The notes under the pieces: model-generated | Told to the model about the DNA's origin: nothing | The model's input: the letters and a program-made list of their open reading frames with translations, nothing else | Databases searched by the model: none | Translations under genes and position numbers: made by a program | Assembly: GCF_024498295.1 (NCBI RefSeq) | Contig: NZ_CP101827.1 | Location: 872,001-936,000, forward strand | Source: Thermocaproicibacter melissae | GTDB lineage: Bacteria > Bacillota > Clostridia > Oscillospirales > Acutalibacteraceae | Direction of reading: 5' to 3' | Length of the DNA: 64,000 bases | Shown: in pieces, positions 25,515 through 36,103 of the stretch | Position numbering within the stretch: position 1 is the first letter of the stretch | Layout: each line of letters begins with the position of its first letter

Positions 25515-27806
25515 TCAGGCAACATCATTCGATTCGGCTTTCTTCTTGAATCCGCCATTCTTAGAATAGAGGATCGAGAAAGCAACACCGGCCAAGAAGA
25601 TGATGCCGAGAATGACATTCAGAGTGGTTGAACCCTCATAACGAATCAAAATCGGAGCCGCAAGAAGCGAAACCATGTTGATAACCTTAATCATCGGGTT
25701 CAGTGCCGGTCCGGAAGTATCCTTCAGCGGGTCTCCGACGGTATCACCGACAACGGCAGCCTTATGCGCTTCGGAGCCTTTTCCGCCGTAAGCGCCATCT
25801 TCAATGGTCTTCTTTGCGTTATCCCATGCACCGCCTGAAGTTGCCATGAACACAGCCAAAAGCTGGCCGGAAAGGATGACGCCTGCAAGAGCACCGCCCA
25901 AAGCTTCCACGCCGAGGAACAATCCAACAACCAGCGGAGTCAGAACGGAAATGGTTGTGAGCGTAATGAGCTCTTTCTGCGCGGAAACGGTGCAAATGCC
26001 GACCGCATGTGAATAATCCGGCTTTACCTTGCCTTCCATCAGTCCGGGAATATGGAACTGACGGCGAACTTCTTCAACAATCTGCGATGCGGCACGGGCC
26101 ACAGCATTGATAATCAAAGAAGAGAACAGCCACGGAATCGAGGCACCAATCAACGCGCCAATGAAAACTGTGGGCTGAGAAATGCGGATACCACTTTGCA
26201 GAATGGTCTTAGCGCTGTCTACACCCATCTGGACCTGAACATTTGAAACGTCCGTAAGGAACGAACCGAACAGCGAAACTGCGGCAATGACTGCGGAACC
26301 GATGGCGACACCTTTCGTAATTGCTTTTGTCGTGTTGCCGACGGAGTCAAGGTCGCCCATAATCTTACGCTGATCTTCATCAAGGCCGGCCATTTCGCCA
26401 ATGCCGTTCGCGTTATCCGAGATCGGTCCGAACGAGTCCATAGCAACGTTGTTGCCCGTCAGTGTCAGCATACCGATACCGGTCATGGCAACACCGTAAA
26501 GGATAAAGGTAACGTCCTGTCCCCAGTAAATCAGGACCGAAATAAGAATGGTTACTGCAATAATAAGTGTCTGCCAAACGGAGACTTCAAAGCCAGTGGA
26601 AAGTCCACGTAGAATCAATGTTGCCGCGCCGCCGGACTTTGCTGCGCCGGCAATGCTCTTAACCGGTTTGTAGCGGGTATCGGTAAAGTATTTTGTGACT
26701 TCATCCAAGAGAATGGCCAAAACGATACCGACTGCCACAGACAGGAATGCACGCCACTCGTGCATGTAGAAAATCGCAAGCAGGAGGAACGAAACAAGGC
26801 AAATCACAGCGGAAGTATAGAACCCCTTATTAATCGAGGCCATCGCGTTGGAGTCTTCTGCCTTTTTCCTTCCTCTGACCGAATATGTACCGATGATTGA
26901 CGAGAATACACCGATGCCGCGAACCAGCAACGGGAATACAATCCATTTAATATCGTGTGTAATACCGACAAGCGCACATCCAAGAATCAAACCGGAAACA
27001 ATCGTTACTTCGTATGATTCAAAGATGTCGGCAGCCATACCGGCACAGTCGCCCACGTTATCGCCGACAAGGTCAGCAATAACAGCTGCGTTTCTCGGGT
27101 CATCTTCCGGAATTCCCTCTTCAACTTTACCGACGAGGTCTGCACCGACATCGGCAGCCTTTGTATAAATACCGCCGCCGACTCTCATAAACAAAGCCAA
27201 CAGCGTTCCACCGAAGCCAAAGCCGAGCAATACGTCAGGAGAAGCAATCCCGAAGATAATGAAGATCACTGTGCCGCCCAAAAGGCCAAGACCGTCTGTC
27301 AGCATACCTGTGATGGTTCCGGAACGGTAGGCAAGTTTCAGAGCTTCATTGAAGCTGTGTTTGGAAGCAGCAGCAACTCTGACATTTCCCTGCACAGCCA
27401 TTCGCATACCGAACTGCCCAACGGCAAGTGAGAAGCATGCACCCATAACAAACGCTACAGCACGGCCAATTCCGACAATAATCTGAATCGTTCCGGTGTC
27501 ATAACCTTGGAACCTCTCAGCTGCTTCAGCCGATGGGGGTATAACATAGACAGAGAAAAATAATACTATGGTCAGGACAACAATGAAAGGAACAATTGTT
27601 TTGAGCTGGCGGTTCAGGTAGGCATTTGCACCTTCCCGAATAGCATTCCATACCTCTTGCATCTTATCGGTGCCTTTATCTGCCTTCAAAATCTGCGACC
27701 GCAGCAGAAGTGCATACAGCAAACCGATAATTGCGATTGCAAGTACGACCCAGATCGCCACCGTTTCAAACACGGTGGCATTTTGTAGCCCCGGCATGTT
27801 CATCAT
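25515..27806 (-). CDS. hppA: Membrane-bound ion-pumping pyrophosphatase
   Basis: A 763-residue protein with about sixteen hydrophobic segments. It hydrolyses pyrophosphate and pumps H+ or Na+ across the membrane. The signatures are the substrate motif DVGADLVGKVEEGIPEDDPRN, GDNVGDCAGMAADIFE, and the C-terminal GDTVGDPLKDTSGPALN. The segment GNTTKAITKG has Lys where K+-dependent enzymes have Ala, which points to the K+-independent, H+-pumping class. GGAAGGTGG overlaps the region before two adjacent ATG codons, so 27806 or 27803 may be used. It is a single-gene unit with its own promoter and terminator. Confidence 0.95.
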   Translation of the reverse strand: MMNMPGLQNATVFETVAIWVVLAIAIIGLLYALLLRSQILKADKGTDKMQEVWNAIREGANAYLNRQLKTIVPFIVVLTIVLFFSVYVIPPSAEAAERFQGYDTGTIQIIVGIGRAVAFVMGACFSLAVGQFGMRMAVQGNVRVAAASKHSFNEALKLAYRSGTITGMLTDGLGLLGGTVIFIIFGIASPDVLLGFGFGGTLLALFMRVGGGIYTKAADVGADLVGKVEEGIPEDDPRNAAVIADLVGDNVGDCAGMAADIFESYEVTIVSGLILGCALVGITHDIKWIVFPLLVRGIGVFSSIIGTYSVRGRKKAEDSNAMASINKGFYTSAVICLVSFLLLAIFYMHEWRAFLSVAVGIVLAILLDEVTKYFTDTRYKPVKSIAGAAKSGGAATLILRGLSTGFEVSVWQTLIIAVTILISVLIYWGQDVTFILYGVAMTGIGMLTLTGNNVAMDSFGPISDNANGIGEMAGLDEDQRKIMGDLDSVGNTTKAITKGVAIGSAVIAAVSLFGSFLTDVSNVQVQMGVDSAKTILQSGIRISQPTVFIGALIGASIPWLFSSLIINAVARAASQIVEEVRRQFHIPGLMEGKVKPDYSHAVGICTVSAQKELITLTTISVLTPLVVGLFLGVEALGGALAGVILSGQLLAVFMATSGGAWDNAKKTIEDGAYGGKGSEAHKAAVVGDTVGDPLKDTSGPALNPMIKVINMVSLLAAPILIRYEGSTTLNVILGIIFLAGVAFSILYSKNGGFKKKAESNDVA

Positions 27807-27895
27807 CCACCTTCCGTTTTTTATGCAGTTTGCTTATATAGTAAATATAATAACTGCCTTAACCGGATTCATATGATTTGGACGATCCTAAGGTT

Positions 27896-27904
27896 ATTAT
27901 AGCA
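27896..27904 (-). promoter_or_regulatory. Extended -10 promoter of hppA
   Basis: On the minus strand TGCTATAAT forms an extended -10 element about 90 bases before the start codon. The -35 region is AT-rich without a clear match. Confidence 0.6.
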
Positions 27905-28098
27905 AATTCTATTGTTCGATAAATATATATTTTATACAATTATCATATAATTTATTGTAAAATTTGCACATCAACTTTTTCCCTATGCCTAAATTATTCC
28001 ATTCTGTTTATTTATATAATTCTTTGTTGCAAATTATGAAGGCTTGTGAGATACTATAATGAGAAAACGTTAAAAATCGAAATTCGGAGGAGCACTCA

Positions 28099-29127
28099 AT
28101 GCCCACTAGCCAAAGGAAAAAAATCAGCGCAAAGACCTTCTTTAACATCTTCTCGATCGTTCTCACGGTTGGCTGCCTGAGCTACTTTGCGTTTTCTGAG
28201 AATGGTCTAACGACATTGGCGGAACACGTCCATCAGTTTAAAATTGAATGGCTGATTTTCGCTGTTCTCTGCATGCTGTCTGACTTATTTCTGGATACTT
28301 GTCTGATTTACCTGTTCACAAAGGGTATCAGTAACAGTTATACGTTCCGCCGCGCTTTTAAGGTTTGCATGGTTGGGCATCTTTACAGTGCGATTACTCC
28401 GTTTCAATCCGGCGGACAGCCTATGCAAATTTATGTGATGACAAAACAGAAGATAGACGCAGGAAATGCAGCTTCCACACTTGTTCAGAAGTTTTTTGTT
28501 TATCAGACCAGCATTACCGCTTACAGTATGTTTGCCCTGATTTTTCAGTACGGAAAGGAAATAAACCTGCTGAGTCCCATTATGGTTGCCCTTACGATTT
28601 TCGGATTTATTGTTCAAGGCACTGCGGCCGGTTTTCTTCTTGTTGTTTCCTTTAATCAAAAAATCACGAACAAGCTCCTTGTTTGGGCCACCAAGTTTCT
28701 TTCCAAAATCCACCTTGTAAAGAATTACGAAAAGACTTTAGAATCTTGGCAAGTTCAGCTTGACTCCTTCCATGAGAGCAACCAATACCTTTACCGGAAC
28801 AAATCTCTGCTGATTAAAACTTACATTTTGACCTTCTTTCAGCTTACTTCTCTTTTTGCGGTTTTCTACTGCATTTACCGTTCTTTCGGGTTTAACAAAG
28901 CATCGCCAGTCAGCATGATTTTCTCACAGGCCTTTGTAACCATGGTATCTTCGCTGATTCCTCTTCCCGGAGCGGCTGGTGCTTCCGAGTTAAGTTCTTA
29001 TGTATTTATGAACCCATTCTTCACACCGGAAACCGTAAAACCCGCTGTTCTATTGTGGCGCATCATTACGTACCCGGCAGTAATCCTTATTAGTGCACCG
29101 TTTTCTAAAATTAAATCCGAAATGTAA
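28099..29127 (+). CDS. LPG-synthase-TM (UPF0104/AglD2) family membrane protein
   Basis: A 342-residue protein with about eight hydrophobic segments. The conserved blocks are the GHLYSAITPFQSGGQPMQ region near residue 95, and LIPLPGAAGASELSSY near residue 290. Both are hallmarks of the lysylphosphatidylglycerol-synthase transmembrane (flippase-like) family. The cytoplasmic aminoacyl-transferase domain of MprF is absent, so it does not make aminoacyl lipids by itself. Stand-alone members are thought to handle lipids or lipid-linked sugars. A GGAGGAG site precedes the ATG. Confidence 0.85.
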   Translation: MPTSQRKKISAKTFFNIFSIVLTVGCLSYFAFSENGLTTLAEHVHQFKIEWLIFAVLCMLSDLFLDTCLIYLFTKGISNSYTFRRAFKVCMVGHLYSAITPFQSGGQPMQIYVMTKQKIDAGNAASTLVQKFFVYQTSITAYSMFALIFQYGKEINLLSPIMVALTIFGFIVQGTAAGFLLVVSFNQKITNKLLVWATKFLSKIHLVKNYEKTLESWQVQLDSFHESNQYLYRNKSLLIKTYILTFFQLTSLFAVFYCIYRSFGFNKASPVSMIFSQAFVTMVSSLIPLPGAAGASELSSYVFMNPFFTPETVKPAVLLWRIITYPAVILISAPFSKIKSEM

Positions 29128-29142
29128 TCTTCAAAATATAAA

Positions 29143-29190
29143 AAGGACTCCCTTTCCACTGAGATGGATCAACGGGAGTCCTTCTTTTTA
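29143..29190. terminator. Bidirectional terminator
   Basis: A 10-bp outer stem (29143-29152 with 29174-29183) with A runs on the left and a T run on the right. It lies between the convergent UPF0104 and addA genes and overlaps the addA stop region. Confidence 0.8.
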
Positions 29191-32100
29191 TAACTTTCCT
29201 GTCACTTGGCGCCCGAGATGGAATGAATAAAGCAAACATTGCTTAATCCGTTTTCCGAAACTTCTCTCAAAAGCCTCGGAATAAAGCTTCAGCTGCATGC
29301 GGTAGCGTTCCCAAAGAGCATCCGCGTCCTCGGTATGGTCTGTTTTGAAGTCAACGAGCACCAATTCGCCGTCTTCCTCAAAAAGCAAATCGGCGGCGCC
29401 CTGAACGACCACCAATTCATTTTCTAAAGCAGGCGGAAGCTCCGGGTTGATTGCTCCGGCGGGGATTTCCTCGGTAAAACGCACTTCTCGCTCGAAATGC
29501 GGAGACGCGGCAATGCGTTTCATTAGGCTGCTGTTTAGGAAAGTTTTGACGCAACTAAGGTCGACTGCGTCTGCTTGTTCCTGTGTAATGAATTTTTCCG
29601 CTACCAGACGTTCCAGTTCCTTTTGCGGGTCCTGAGCGGCGGCTTCATAATCCGCAAACTGCATGAAAGCGTGAAGTGCCGTTCCCCGTTCCGCCGGAGT
29701 AAGTCCCTTTTCGCTGAGAAAAGCCGGACGCGACGAGGCGGCGAAACGCGCCTCAAACTGTTCTCCGGCAATCTGTGAAACGGCTTCCTTTGCGGACACG
29801 CTACTCAAAGCCGCATACGGATAACGATAAGAAAGATTTTCTTCAATCTTTTTTACAAGTTCCGGATTTGGCTTTGCCTCCGGTATCTCCTCTATGTCTT
29901 GCGTTTCCTCGAAAGATTTCTCCGGCATTATGTATTTAATTTCCCACTTTTCTTGGGCCGGCACCGTGATTTCCTCGGAAACGCCTGCAATGGAACGAAG
30001 CTCCCTTCCGTCAGGATGCCGAAGTGCGCACAACAGGAGCCAATCGGCTATGCTGGCAGCCGAGCGGACTACATAAGGCTGGATGCGCCTTCCCGGAATG
30101 ATTTTCATGGACAGATTGCGGAGCGTTTTTTCAGCATCCTTGAGCGTTGCGAGGAGAATGAGTTTCTCCCGGGCACGGGTCATGGCAACATATAGCACGC
30201 GCAGCTCCTCACTCATATCGTCCCGCAAAAGCTCAAGGCTGACCGCCTCGCGCGGCATGGTGTTATAACGCACGCCGATTTCGTCTTTTAAGTATGCGCC
30301 CAGGCCAAGCTCCGGATGAAGCAGGACGGACGATCTTTCGCGGTTAAATTTATGTGCACACCCTGCCACAATGCAAACTGGAAATTCCAAGCCTTTGGAG
30401 TGATGGATGCTCATAACCCGCACAACATTCGCGGATTCCGTCAGCGATGTGGCTGCCGAAAGGTCGCCGTTGCTTCTGCGCAAGCGGGATAGAAAACGCA
30501 GAAACCCTGAAAGGCCGTTGTAGCCCGATGCTTCATAGTTTTTGGCATACTGCAGAAGCAGCCGCAGATTCGCAAGGCGCAAATCTCCGTTCGGCATGGC
30601 TTGAACCATTTCAAAGAGGCCGGTTCTTTCAAAAATTTCACGAATCAGCCTATCCGACGGCATGGAAGCCGCCAGCGTGCGGAATGTTTCGATTTGACTG
30701 AGAAAATCAGACGCCTTTTTGTTTCCGCTTTCTGCCGCGGCTACAACCGCCGGATAAAGCCTGCTGAAACGGTCATTCTGCCTGATTTTCGCCATATCAT
30801 CGGCGGTAAAGCCATAGAGCGGACTCATCATGACCGCGAGCAACGGAATATCCTGAATCGGATTATCGACCGTCTGGAGGAGCGAAAGCGCGATTCCCGC
30901 TTCATAGGTGTCAAAGAAGCCACCGGAAGTATCTGCCCACGCCGGAATTCCAAGCGCAGTCAGTTCCTTCACATATTCATGCGCTGGGCGGTTCGCACTT
31001 CGCAGAAGGACACAGAAATCACGGTAGCAGGCAGGGCGCAGTTTTCCGTGGTCCGTAATTCTCGGAGTGCCATCCATCATGCCGTAAATCAACTCCGCAA
31101 TGCGGCGGCTCTCCGCCTGAATTGCAGTCTTATCGTCCTCCGACGCGGAAAGATCAATCACATCTAGCTCGGCAGCCGGTTCCTCTGTGGGCGGATACTC
31201 TGCCTGCGGAACGAGCTTTTCTTCGTCTGTGTATTCCATCTCCCCAGCCTGACGACTCATCAGTTGCGAAAAGACAAAGTTTACCGCGTCCGTTACTCCG
31301 GCACGGCTGCGGAAATTCCGGTCAAGCACAATACATGCCGGATAATTGTCTTTTATTCTATTGTAAAGCGGAAACTCCTCGCGCTTGCGGAGAAAAATCT
31401 GCGGCATGGCCTGACGGAACCGGTAGATGCTCTGCTTCACATCGCCAACCATGAACAGGTTGCTCCCGTTTCGGGAAACAGCGGTGAAGATCATATCCTG
31501 TGTTTCATTGGTGTCCTGATATTCGTCAATCATAATCTCGTCGAACTGAGAAGACAGTTCTTCGGCTTCCGCTGTTCGCTCATACCCATCTTCCGTTTCC
31601 CGCACGAGAAGATTCAAAGCCCAGTGTTCGATGTCGCTGTAATCGGCTGCCCTATGTTCTTTTTTCTTCTTGTCGAAAATCTCGGAAAACCTCTCCGTCA
31701 CTTCAAACAATTTCTTGACGATAGGGCACAGCCGAGCGATGTCTTCCCGGCACTGCTCGTCGGAAGCGGAAAACTTTTCCGCAATTTTTTTCATTGTGCT
31801 TTTTACATTATCTCGTAAATCGCGAACACGTTTTTTTAAAGTTTCATCTGCACAGCTGTTACAACGTTTCAAACTTTGCCAGTCAAAATTTCCGGAAATA
31901 CGTCTTACGTCATCCCAATTACCGGCGGAAATCGCTTCTCTCAGCACTTTAAGCTGGGCAAGATCGGAGCGGAGGGCATCGCCGTAGGCTTTTAAGATGT
32001 CCTCATCCTCTGCCGCCAGAGACAGCGCATCGCGAATAAGCGCCTCGCAGTATTCCGCCGCATCCGCAGCAAAAGCGAGGAGGGTTTTGCCCCATACTGT

Positions 32101-32721
32101 TTCTGCTGCAGCGGCGTTGTTCTCATAGAGTGCAGCTTTCTGGGCCAGCCAGCGCTTTGGGAACGGATGCGAGCGCACGAAATCGTAAAGCCGCTCCACT
32201 ATTTCTGCAACTTGAGCGTCGTCACGTCCGGAAGAAAAAGATTCCACAAAATCGAAGAATTCCGCATCGCCGCTCTCATAGAATTCTTCCAGCGTTTCCG
32301 CTGACGCCTCGGCGCGAAGAATGGAGATTTCGCTGTCGTCGAGGATTCGGATATCCGGTGGGAGATTGAGCTTGTAGAAATTCCGGCGCACGAGGTCCAA
32401 GCAAAAGCTATCAACTGTGCTGATGTGTGCATGCGAAAGCAACAGCTGCTGCCGCTGTAGATATGGGTTATAGGGATCCTTTTCCAGAAGGCGGGAAAGC
32501 TCCTCATCAATTCTCCCCCGCATCTCGGCCGCCGCCGCTTTTGTGAAGGTTACTACAAGGAGCCTGTCGGCATCTGTCGGATGGACCTTGTCCGTAATGC
32601 GCTCAATGGCGCGCTGCACAAGGACGGCAGTCTTTCCGGAACCTGCCGCTGCGGAAACGAGAAGCGTTCCGCCGCGCGCTTGAATGGCATCCTGCTGATC
32701 CGGTGTCCAGTTTCTGCTCAT
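29188..32721 (-). CDS. addA: ATP-dependent helicase/nuclease subunit A
   Basis: A 1177-residue UvrD-type helicase with a C-terminal RecB-family nuclease domain. Motifs seen: Walker A VSAAAGSGKTAVL at residue 20, DEYQDTNETQ (motif II), VGDVKQSIYRFR (motif III), VMSIHHSKGLEFPV (motif V), VAMTRAREKL (motif VI), and the nuclease site VDFKTD near residue 1130. With AddB it resects double-strand breaks for recombination, the Gram-positive counterpart of RecBCD. The start overlaps the addB stop as ATGA. Confidence 0.96.
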   Translation of the reverse strand: MSRNWTPDQQDAIQARGGTLLVSAAAGSGKTAVLVQRAIERITDKVHPTDADRLLVVTFTKAAAAEMRGRIDEELSRLLEKDPYNPYLQRQQLLLSHAHISTVDSFCLDLVRRNFYKLNLPPDIRILDDSEISILRAEASAETLEEFYESGDAEFFDFVESFSSGRDDAQVAEIVERLYDFVRSHPFPKRWLAQKAALYENNAAAAETVWGKTLLAFAADAAEYCEALIRDALSLAAEDEDILKAYGDALRSDLAQLKVLREAISAGNWDDVRRISGNFDWQSLKRCNSCADETLKKRVRDLRDNVKSTMKKIAEKFSASDEQCREDIARLCPIVKKLFEVTERFSEIFDKKKKEHRAADYSDIEHWALNLLVRETEDGYERTAEAEELSSQFDEIMIDEYQDTNETQDMIFTAVSRNGSNLFMVGDVKQSIYRFRQAMPQIFLRKREEFPLYNRIKDNYPACIVLDRNFRSRAGVTDAVNFVFSQLMSRQAGEMEYTDEEKLVPQAEYPPTEEPAAELDVIDLSASEDDKTAIQAESRRIAELIYGMMDGTPRITDHGKLRPACYRDFCVLLRSANRPAHEYVKELTALGIPAWADTSGGFFDTYEAGIALSLLQTVDNPIQDIPLLAVMMSPLYGFTADDMAKIRQNDRFSRLYPAVVAAAESGNKKASDFLSQIETFRTLAASMPSDRLIREIFERTGLFEMVQAMPNGDLRLANLRLLLQYAKNYEASGYNGLSGFLRFLSRLRRSNGDLSAATSLTESANVVRVMSIHHSKGLEFPVCIVAGCAHKFNRERSSVLLHPELGLGAYLKDEIGVRYNTMPREAVSLELLRDDMSEELRVLYVAMTRAREKLILLATLKDAEKTLRNLSMKIIPGRRIQPYVVRSAASIADWLLLCALRHPDGRELRSIAGVSEEITVPAQEKWEIKYIMPEKSFEETQDIEEIPEAKPNPELVKKIEENLSYRYPYAALSSVSAKEAVSQIAGEQFEARFAASSRPAFLSEKGLTPAERGTALHAFMQFADYEAAAQDPQKELERLVAEKFITQEQADAVDLSCVKTFLNSSLMKRIAASPHFEREVRFTEEIPAGAINPELPPALENELVVVQGAADLLFEEDGELVLVDFKTDHTEDADALWERYRMQLKLYSEAFERSFGKRIKQCLLYSFHLGRQVTGKL

Positions 32722-35700
32722 TTGTTTCCGCCTCCTTGTATTTCCTTCATCGCTTCATCTCTGCTGAAATCTTGCATCAGCCGAACCTCGTCGTCCTTCT
32801 CATGCCCGCACACCGGCCGGTACGGGCACTGCTTGCAGGCATCCAACTTGCTGCCGTTCAGCGGTAAAGCGGCGACATTGCCCTTTTGCAGTTCCACCGA
32901 CATTTCGGCAATCGTTTGTTTCAAATATTCCAGAATCGCTTGAAGCTCCTGCGGAGAAGCAACGTGGTCGAGCTTATCCGGAACGCCGTCTTTCAGTTTT
33001 ACCGGAATGTACTTTCCTTTTTCCGATGAATCCATGCCGCTGATGACTTCGGGGATGTCCAGTACCAAACCGTCCATGCGCAGCTTTTCGTCATACTTAC
33101 TTTCCAGTTTGTCGGCAGCTGTTCCGCGGGCTACCGAAAGCGACGGCCGGTTTGCCGGCATGTAGAGAACACCGGCCGGCTGAAACTCTCCATACCTCTT
33201 TTTGCCGTTTTCACAAAGCGCCGCAAGGTAAATCAACATCTGCATATTCTGGCCGTACAAAAGGTCTGAAAGACGAAATTCTTTTTCTCCGGTCTTGTAG
33301 TCAAGAATTCGGAGATACTTGACACCGTCTTTCTCCATGATATCCACACGGTCAATTTTTCCGTCAATCCGAACGCTGCTTCCATCCGGCAGCGAAATGA
33401 CTAGTTCTCCTACCGACGAACCGATTTCCAATTCAAAATCTGTCGGGACAAAACCGCTCTGAGAAAGCTCTTTGGCAATATGTAGCGCAACGATTTGCGC
33501 AGAATCGGCGATTCGGGAAACGAGATAGACAAATCTCGGGGTTTTCGCCTGCATATCCCCGAAGTTGTTTTTGACGTAATCGTCAAGGAAGCCGAGAATC
33601 TCGGCATGAAGTTCCTTTTCCGAGAGAGTGAGAATTTTTTCACTGCCAAGCTCCTGAAAAAGCCTTTGCAGCAAGTAATGCATCAGGCTGCCGTACTCCA
33701 GCGCATTTAGTTCCGCAGGCCGCTGTTCCTGAACATTCAGCCCATAGCGGCAGAAATATTGAAACCGGCACTTTTCAAATGTTTCAATCTGGGTTGCAGA
33801 AAGCCGGATGTCCTTTCCAAAGAACGACCGCGCAAGGGTTTTGTCTTGAAAAGAAACCGGCTGTTTTCCGGCGGCTCTGCCCGCTGCAGCTAGTCTGCTT
33901 CCGGATTCTCTGCGGGCAAAGACTTCCTTTAAAGAAGCAGAAAGCTCATCGTTTGAATTCCACTTCTGCGCTGCAAGCTCCAGTGCAGGCTTTTCTGCAC
34001 ACGCAAACCAAAGAGGCAAAAAATCCTCTGCATCCACCACAGGAATCTGCGGAAGTGCTTTTTTCGTCTCTTCGGGAATGGTAGACGGCAATAAAGCTTT
34101 ACCGGCCCCGTCGGATTCGGGGTACGTTATGTAGAGTTTCTCCGATGCGGCTGTCAGCGCCGAATAGGCAAGGAAGCGCTCTTGAAGCACCACGCCGACC
34201 ATCGTATCATTCAGCGGCAGACCGAGGCGAATCAATTCCCGACGTTCCCTGTCGCTGAAAACACAGTCGCCGCCCGGCGCCATTGGGAATTCTCCTTGAA
34301 CCGCGCCTACGACAAACACCACTTTGGGGCCTTCCGCCCGGATTCGGTTCGCGTCTCCCACCAGCACTTCGTCAAGCCTTTGCGGAATGCTTGCCATTCG
34401 GCTGGAGCAAATAATCAAATTCAGAAGCTCTGCATATCGCTCACACGAAAGTTTAGTCTTGCCGATGACAAGCGCTGTCTGGTCAAGAATACTCATCAGA
34501 AGGTCCCATGTGCGGAGCTCTCGCTCGGCCAGCACAGGGTCTCCGTCTTGTTCGAGCTTTTCCGCATATTTTCGCAGATGTTCCGCCGCATGAACATCAC
34601 AGAGAAGCTGATAAGCAGCTGCTGCGATTTGGATTCCTTCCGCATTTCCCACTCGCTTTGCGAACCGCTGAAGCGGTTCTACTACTATGCGGCGGCTTTC
34701 GTTGATTTCTTTCAGCCGCTGCGCCTGCTTTTCATCCATCGGGCCGGAAAATCCTTCGGGATTCTCCGTCCATTCCTCACACCACTTTTTGCCGGAAATG
34801 TTCCAGACGAATGTATAATTCTCAAGTTCTGAAATTTGAGCTGTCGTCAGGCCGGCAAGTCCCGTTTTTAAGTAAAGGAACATATCGTCCGACCGGAAAC
34901 CGTAGATTACAATGCGAAACGCGCTGAGAAGCAGCCGCATCAGCGGCTCCGCATCCACTCGTTCCGGGCGATCCATAAAATACGGGATTTCCCAATGCTC
35001 CAGCGCCGCGTCAAGGATGCCGTCATACGGTTCCGTGGAGCGGATAATGATTGCAAAGTCACGGTACCGATAGCCTTCCTCACGCACAAGGTGGCTGATG
35101 GAAGCACTCACAAAATTTGCTTCGTCATAACGGTCCTTTGCCTGATAAATCATCACCCCGCTGCAAGCCTCATTCCAAGGTGCAAAGCCGGGGCGGTAAA
35201 CCCGTTTTTCCAGCTCAGCAAGTGCGGGGTTGGCAAAGCGTGCTCCGCCCTGCAGAAACACGGGTTTTTTCACTTGTACGCCGTTTTCAGCAGCCAAGCG
35301 CAAAAGCGCTTTTGCTGTATTTCGCCCGATGGCGAACAAGTCCCCTTCCGGACCATCCAGGCTGTCTGTGCACAGCGTAACGGAAACCATGTCTGCCTGG
35401 CGGAGTATGATTTCAAGTATTTCATATTCCTGAACGGTAAAGCTCTGAAAAGCATCTACCATGACTGTGTATCCTGTGAAGAAATCGTGTTTGGAAAGAA
35501 TGTCCTTCAGCCTCGTCAAATCATCTAGGGGGTCTATAAAGCTTTGAGCGACAAGTGCATCATAAGCGGAGAGAATCAGCGCGATTTCCTCCGTCTTTTG
35601 GCGAAGCGTGCTCTGCACAATGCCGTGGGATGCTTTTTCCAGTTTTTCGGGCAGAATGCCGCACATTTTCATTTCAGCCGAAATCTGCAGAAGCAGGCCG

Positions 35701-36050
35701 ACAAGTTCCGTACTTTCCGAATTCTTTCGGAAAACCTTCAGTTGGTCGCGCACCTGCTCGAGGGCAAGGCTCATAAAGATGCTTCGTCCCCCGTCATCGA
35801 GGCGTCTTCCGGCAAAACCGCCGTATTTTCGCTGCACAGCGTCTACCATCCGTGTAAAGCTCGTGACGGTTACTTTTCTCGCGCCGCGGTCTCCTAAAAG
35901 GTGAAGCATGGCACGTTCGTTTTCAAAAGATGCCTGCTCAGGGACAATGAGCATCAAGCGCTCGGCGCCGTTCTCCGCAAGTGTTTTCAGCGTGGAACGA
36001 ACCGTATAGGTCTTGCCGCTCCCGGAGCGGCCCAAGATCAGCTGCAGCAT
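32718..36050 (-). CDS. addB: ATP-dependent helicase/nuclease subunit B
   Basis: A 1110-residue partner of AddA. It has an intact Walker A (LGRSGSGKTYTV) at residue 6, an inactivated helicase core, and a C-terminal nuclease domain with LDYKTGEKEF. Four cysteines form the known iron-sulfur pattern: one in EKCRFQYF and three in CKQCPYRPVC (C-x2-C-x5-C). I start at the ATG at 36050, behind GGGGGAA; a longer frame to 36107 lacks a site. It lies 53 bases after spoIIR and overlaps addA by four bases. Confidence 0.95.
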   Translation of the reverse strand: MLQLILGRSGSGKTYTVRSTLKTLAENGAERLMLIVPEQASFENERAMLHLLGDRGARKVTVTSFTRMVDAVQRKYGGFAGRRLDDGGRSIFMSLALEQVRDQLKVFRKNSESTELVGLLLQISAEMKMCGILPEKLEKASHGIVQSTLRQKTEEIALILSAYDALVAQSFIDPLDDLTRLKDILSKHDFFTGYTVMVDAFQSFTVQEYEILEIILRQADMVSVTLCTDSLDGPEGDLFAIGRNTAKALLRLAAENGVQVKKPVFLQGGARFANPALAELEKRVYRPGFAPWNEACSGVMIYQAKDRYDEANFVSASISHLVREEGYRYRDFAIIIRSTEPYDGILDAALEHWEIPYFMDRPERVDAEPLMRLLLSAFRIVIYGFRSDDMFLYLKTGLAGLTTAQISELENYTFVWNISGKKWCEEWTENPEGFSGPMDEKQAQRLKEINESRRIVVEPLQRFAKRVGNAEGIQIAAAAYQLLCDVHAAEHLRKYAEKLEQDGDPVLAERELRTWDLLMSILDQTALVIGKTKLSCERYAELLNLIICSSRMASIPQRLDEVLVGDANRIRAEGPKVVFVVGAVQGEFPMAPGGDCVFSDRERRELIRLGLPLNDTMVGVVLQERFLAYSALTAASEKLYITYPESDGAGKALLPSTIPEETKKALPQIPVVDAEDFLPLWFACAEKPALELAAQKWNSNDELSASLKEVFARRESGSRLAAAGRAAGKQPVSFQDKTLARSFFGKDIRLSATQIETFEKCRFQYFCRYGLNVQEQRPAELNALEYGSLMHYLLQRLFQELGSEKILTLSEKELHAEILGFLDDYVKNNFGDMQAKTPRFVYLVSRIADSAQIVALHIAKELSQSGFVPTDFELEIGSSVGELVISLPDGSSVRIDGKIDRVDIMEKDGVKYLRILDYKTGEKEFRLSDLLYGQNMQMLIYLAALCENGKKRYGEFQPAGVLYMPANRPSLSVARGTAADKLESKYDEKLRMDGLVLDIPEVISGMDSSEKGKYIPVKLKDGVPDKLDHVASPQELQAILEYLKQTIAEMSVELQKGNVAALPLNGSKLDACKQCPYRPVCGHEKDDEVRLMQDFSRDEAMKEIQGGGNK

Positions 36051-36103
36051 CGGAATTCCCCCTATCCCGGTTATTATAACATAAACGGGAAGGGAACGAA
36101 AAC

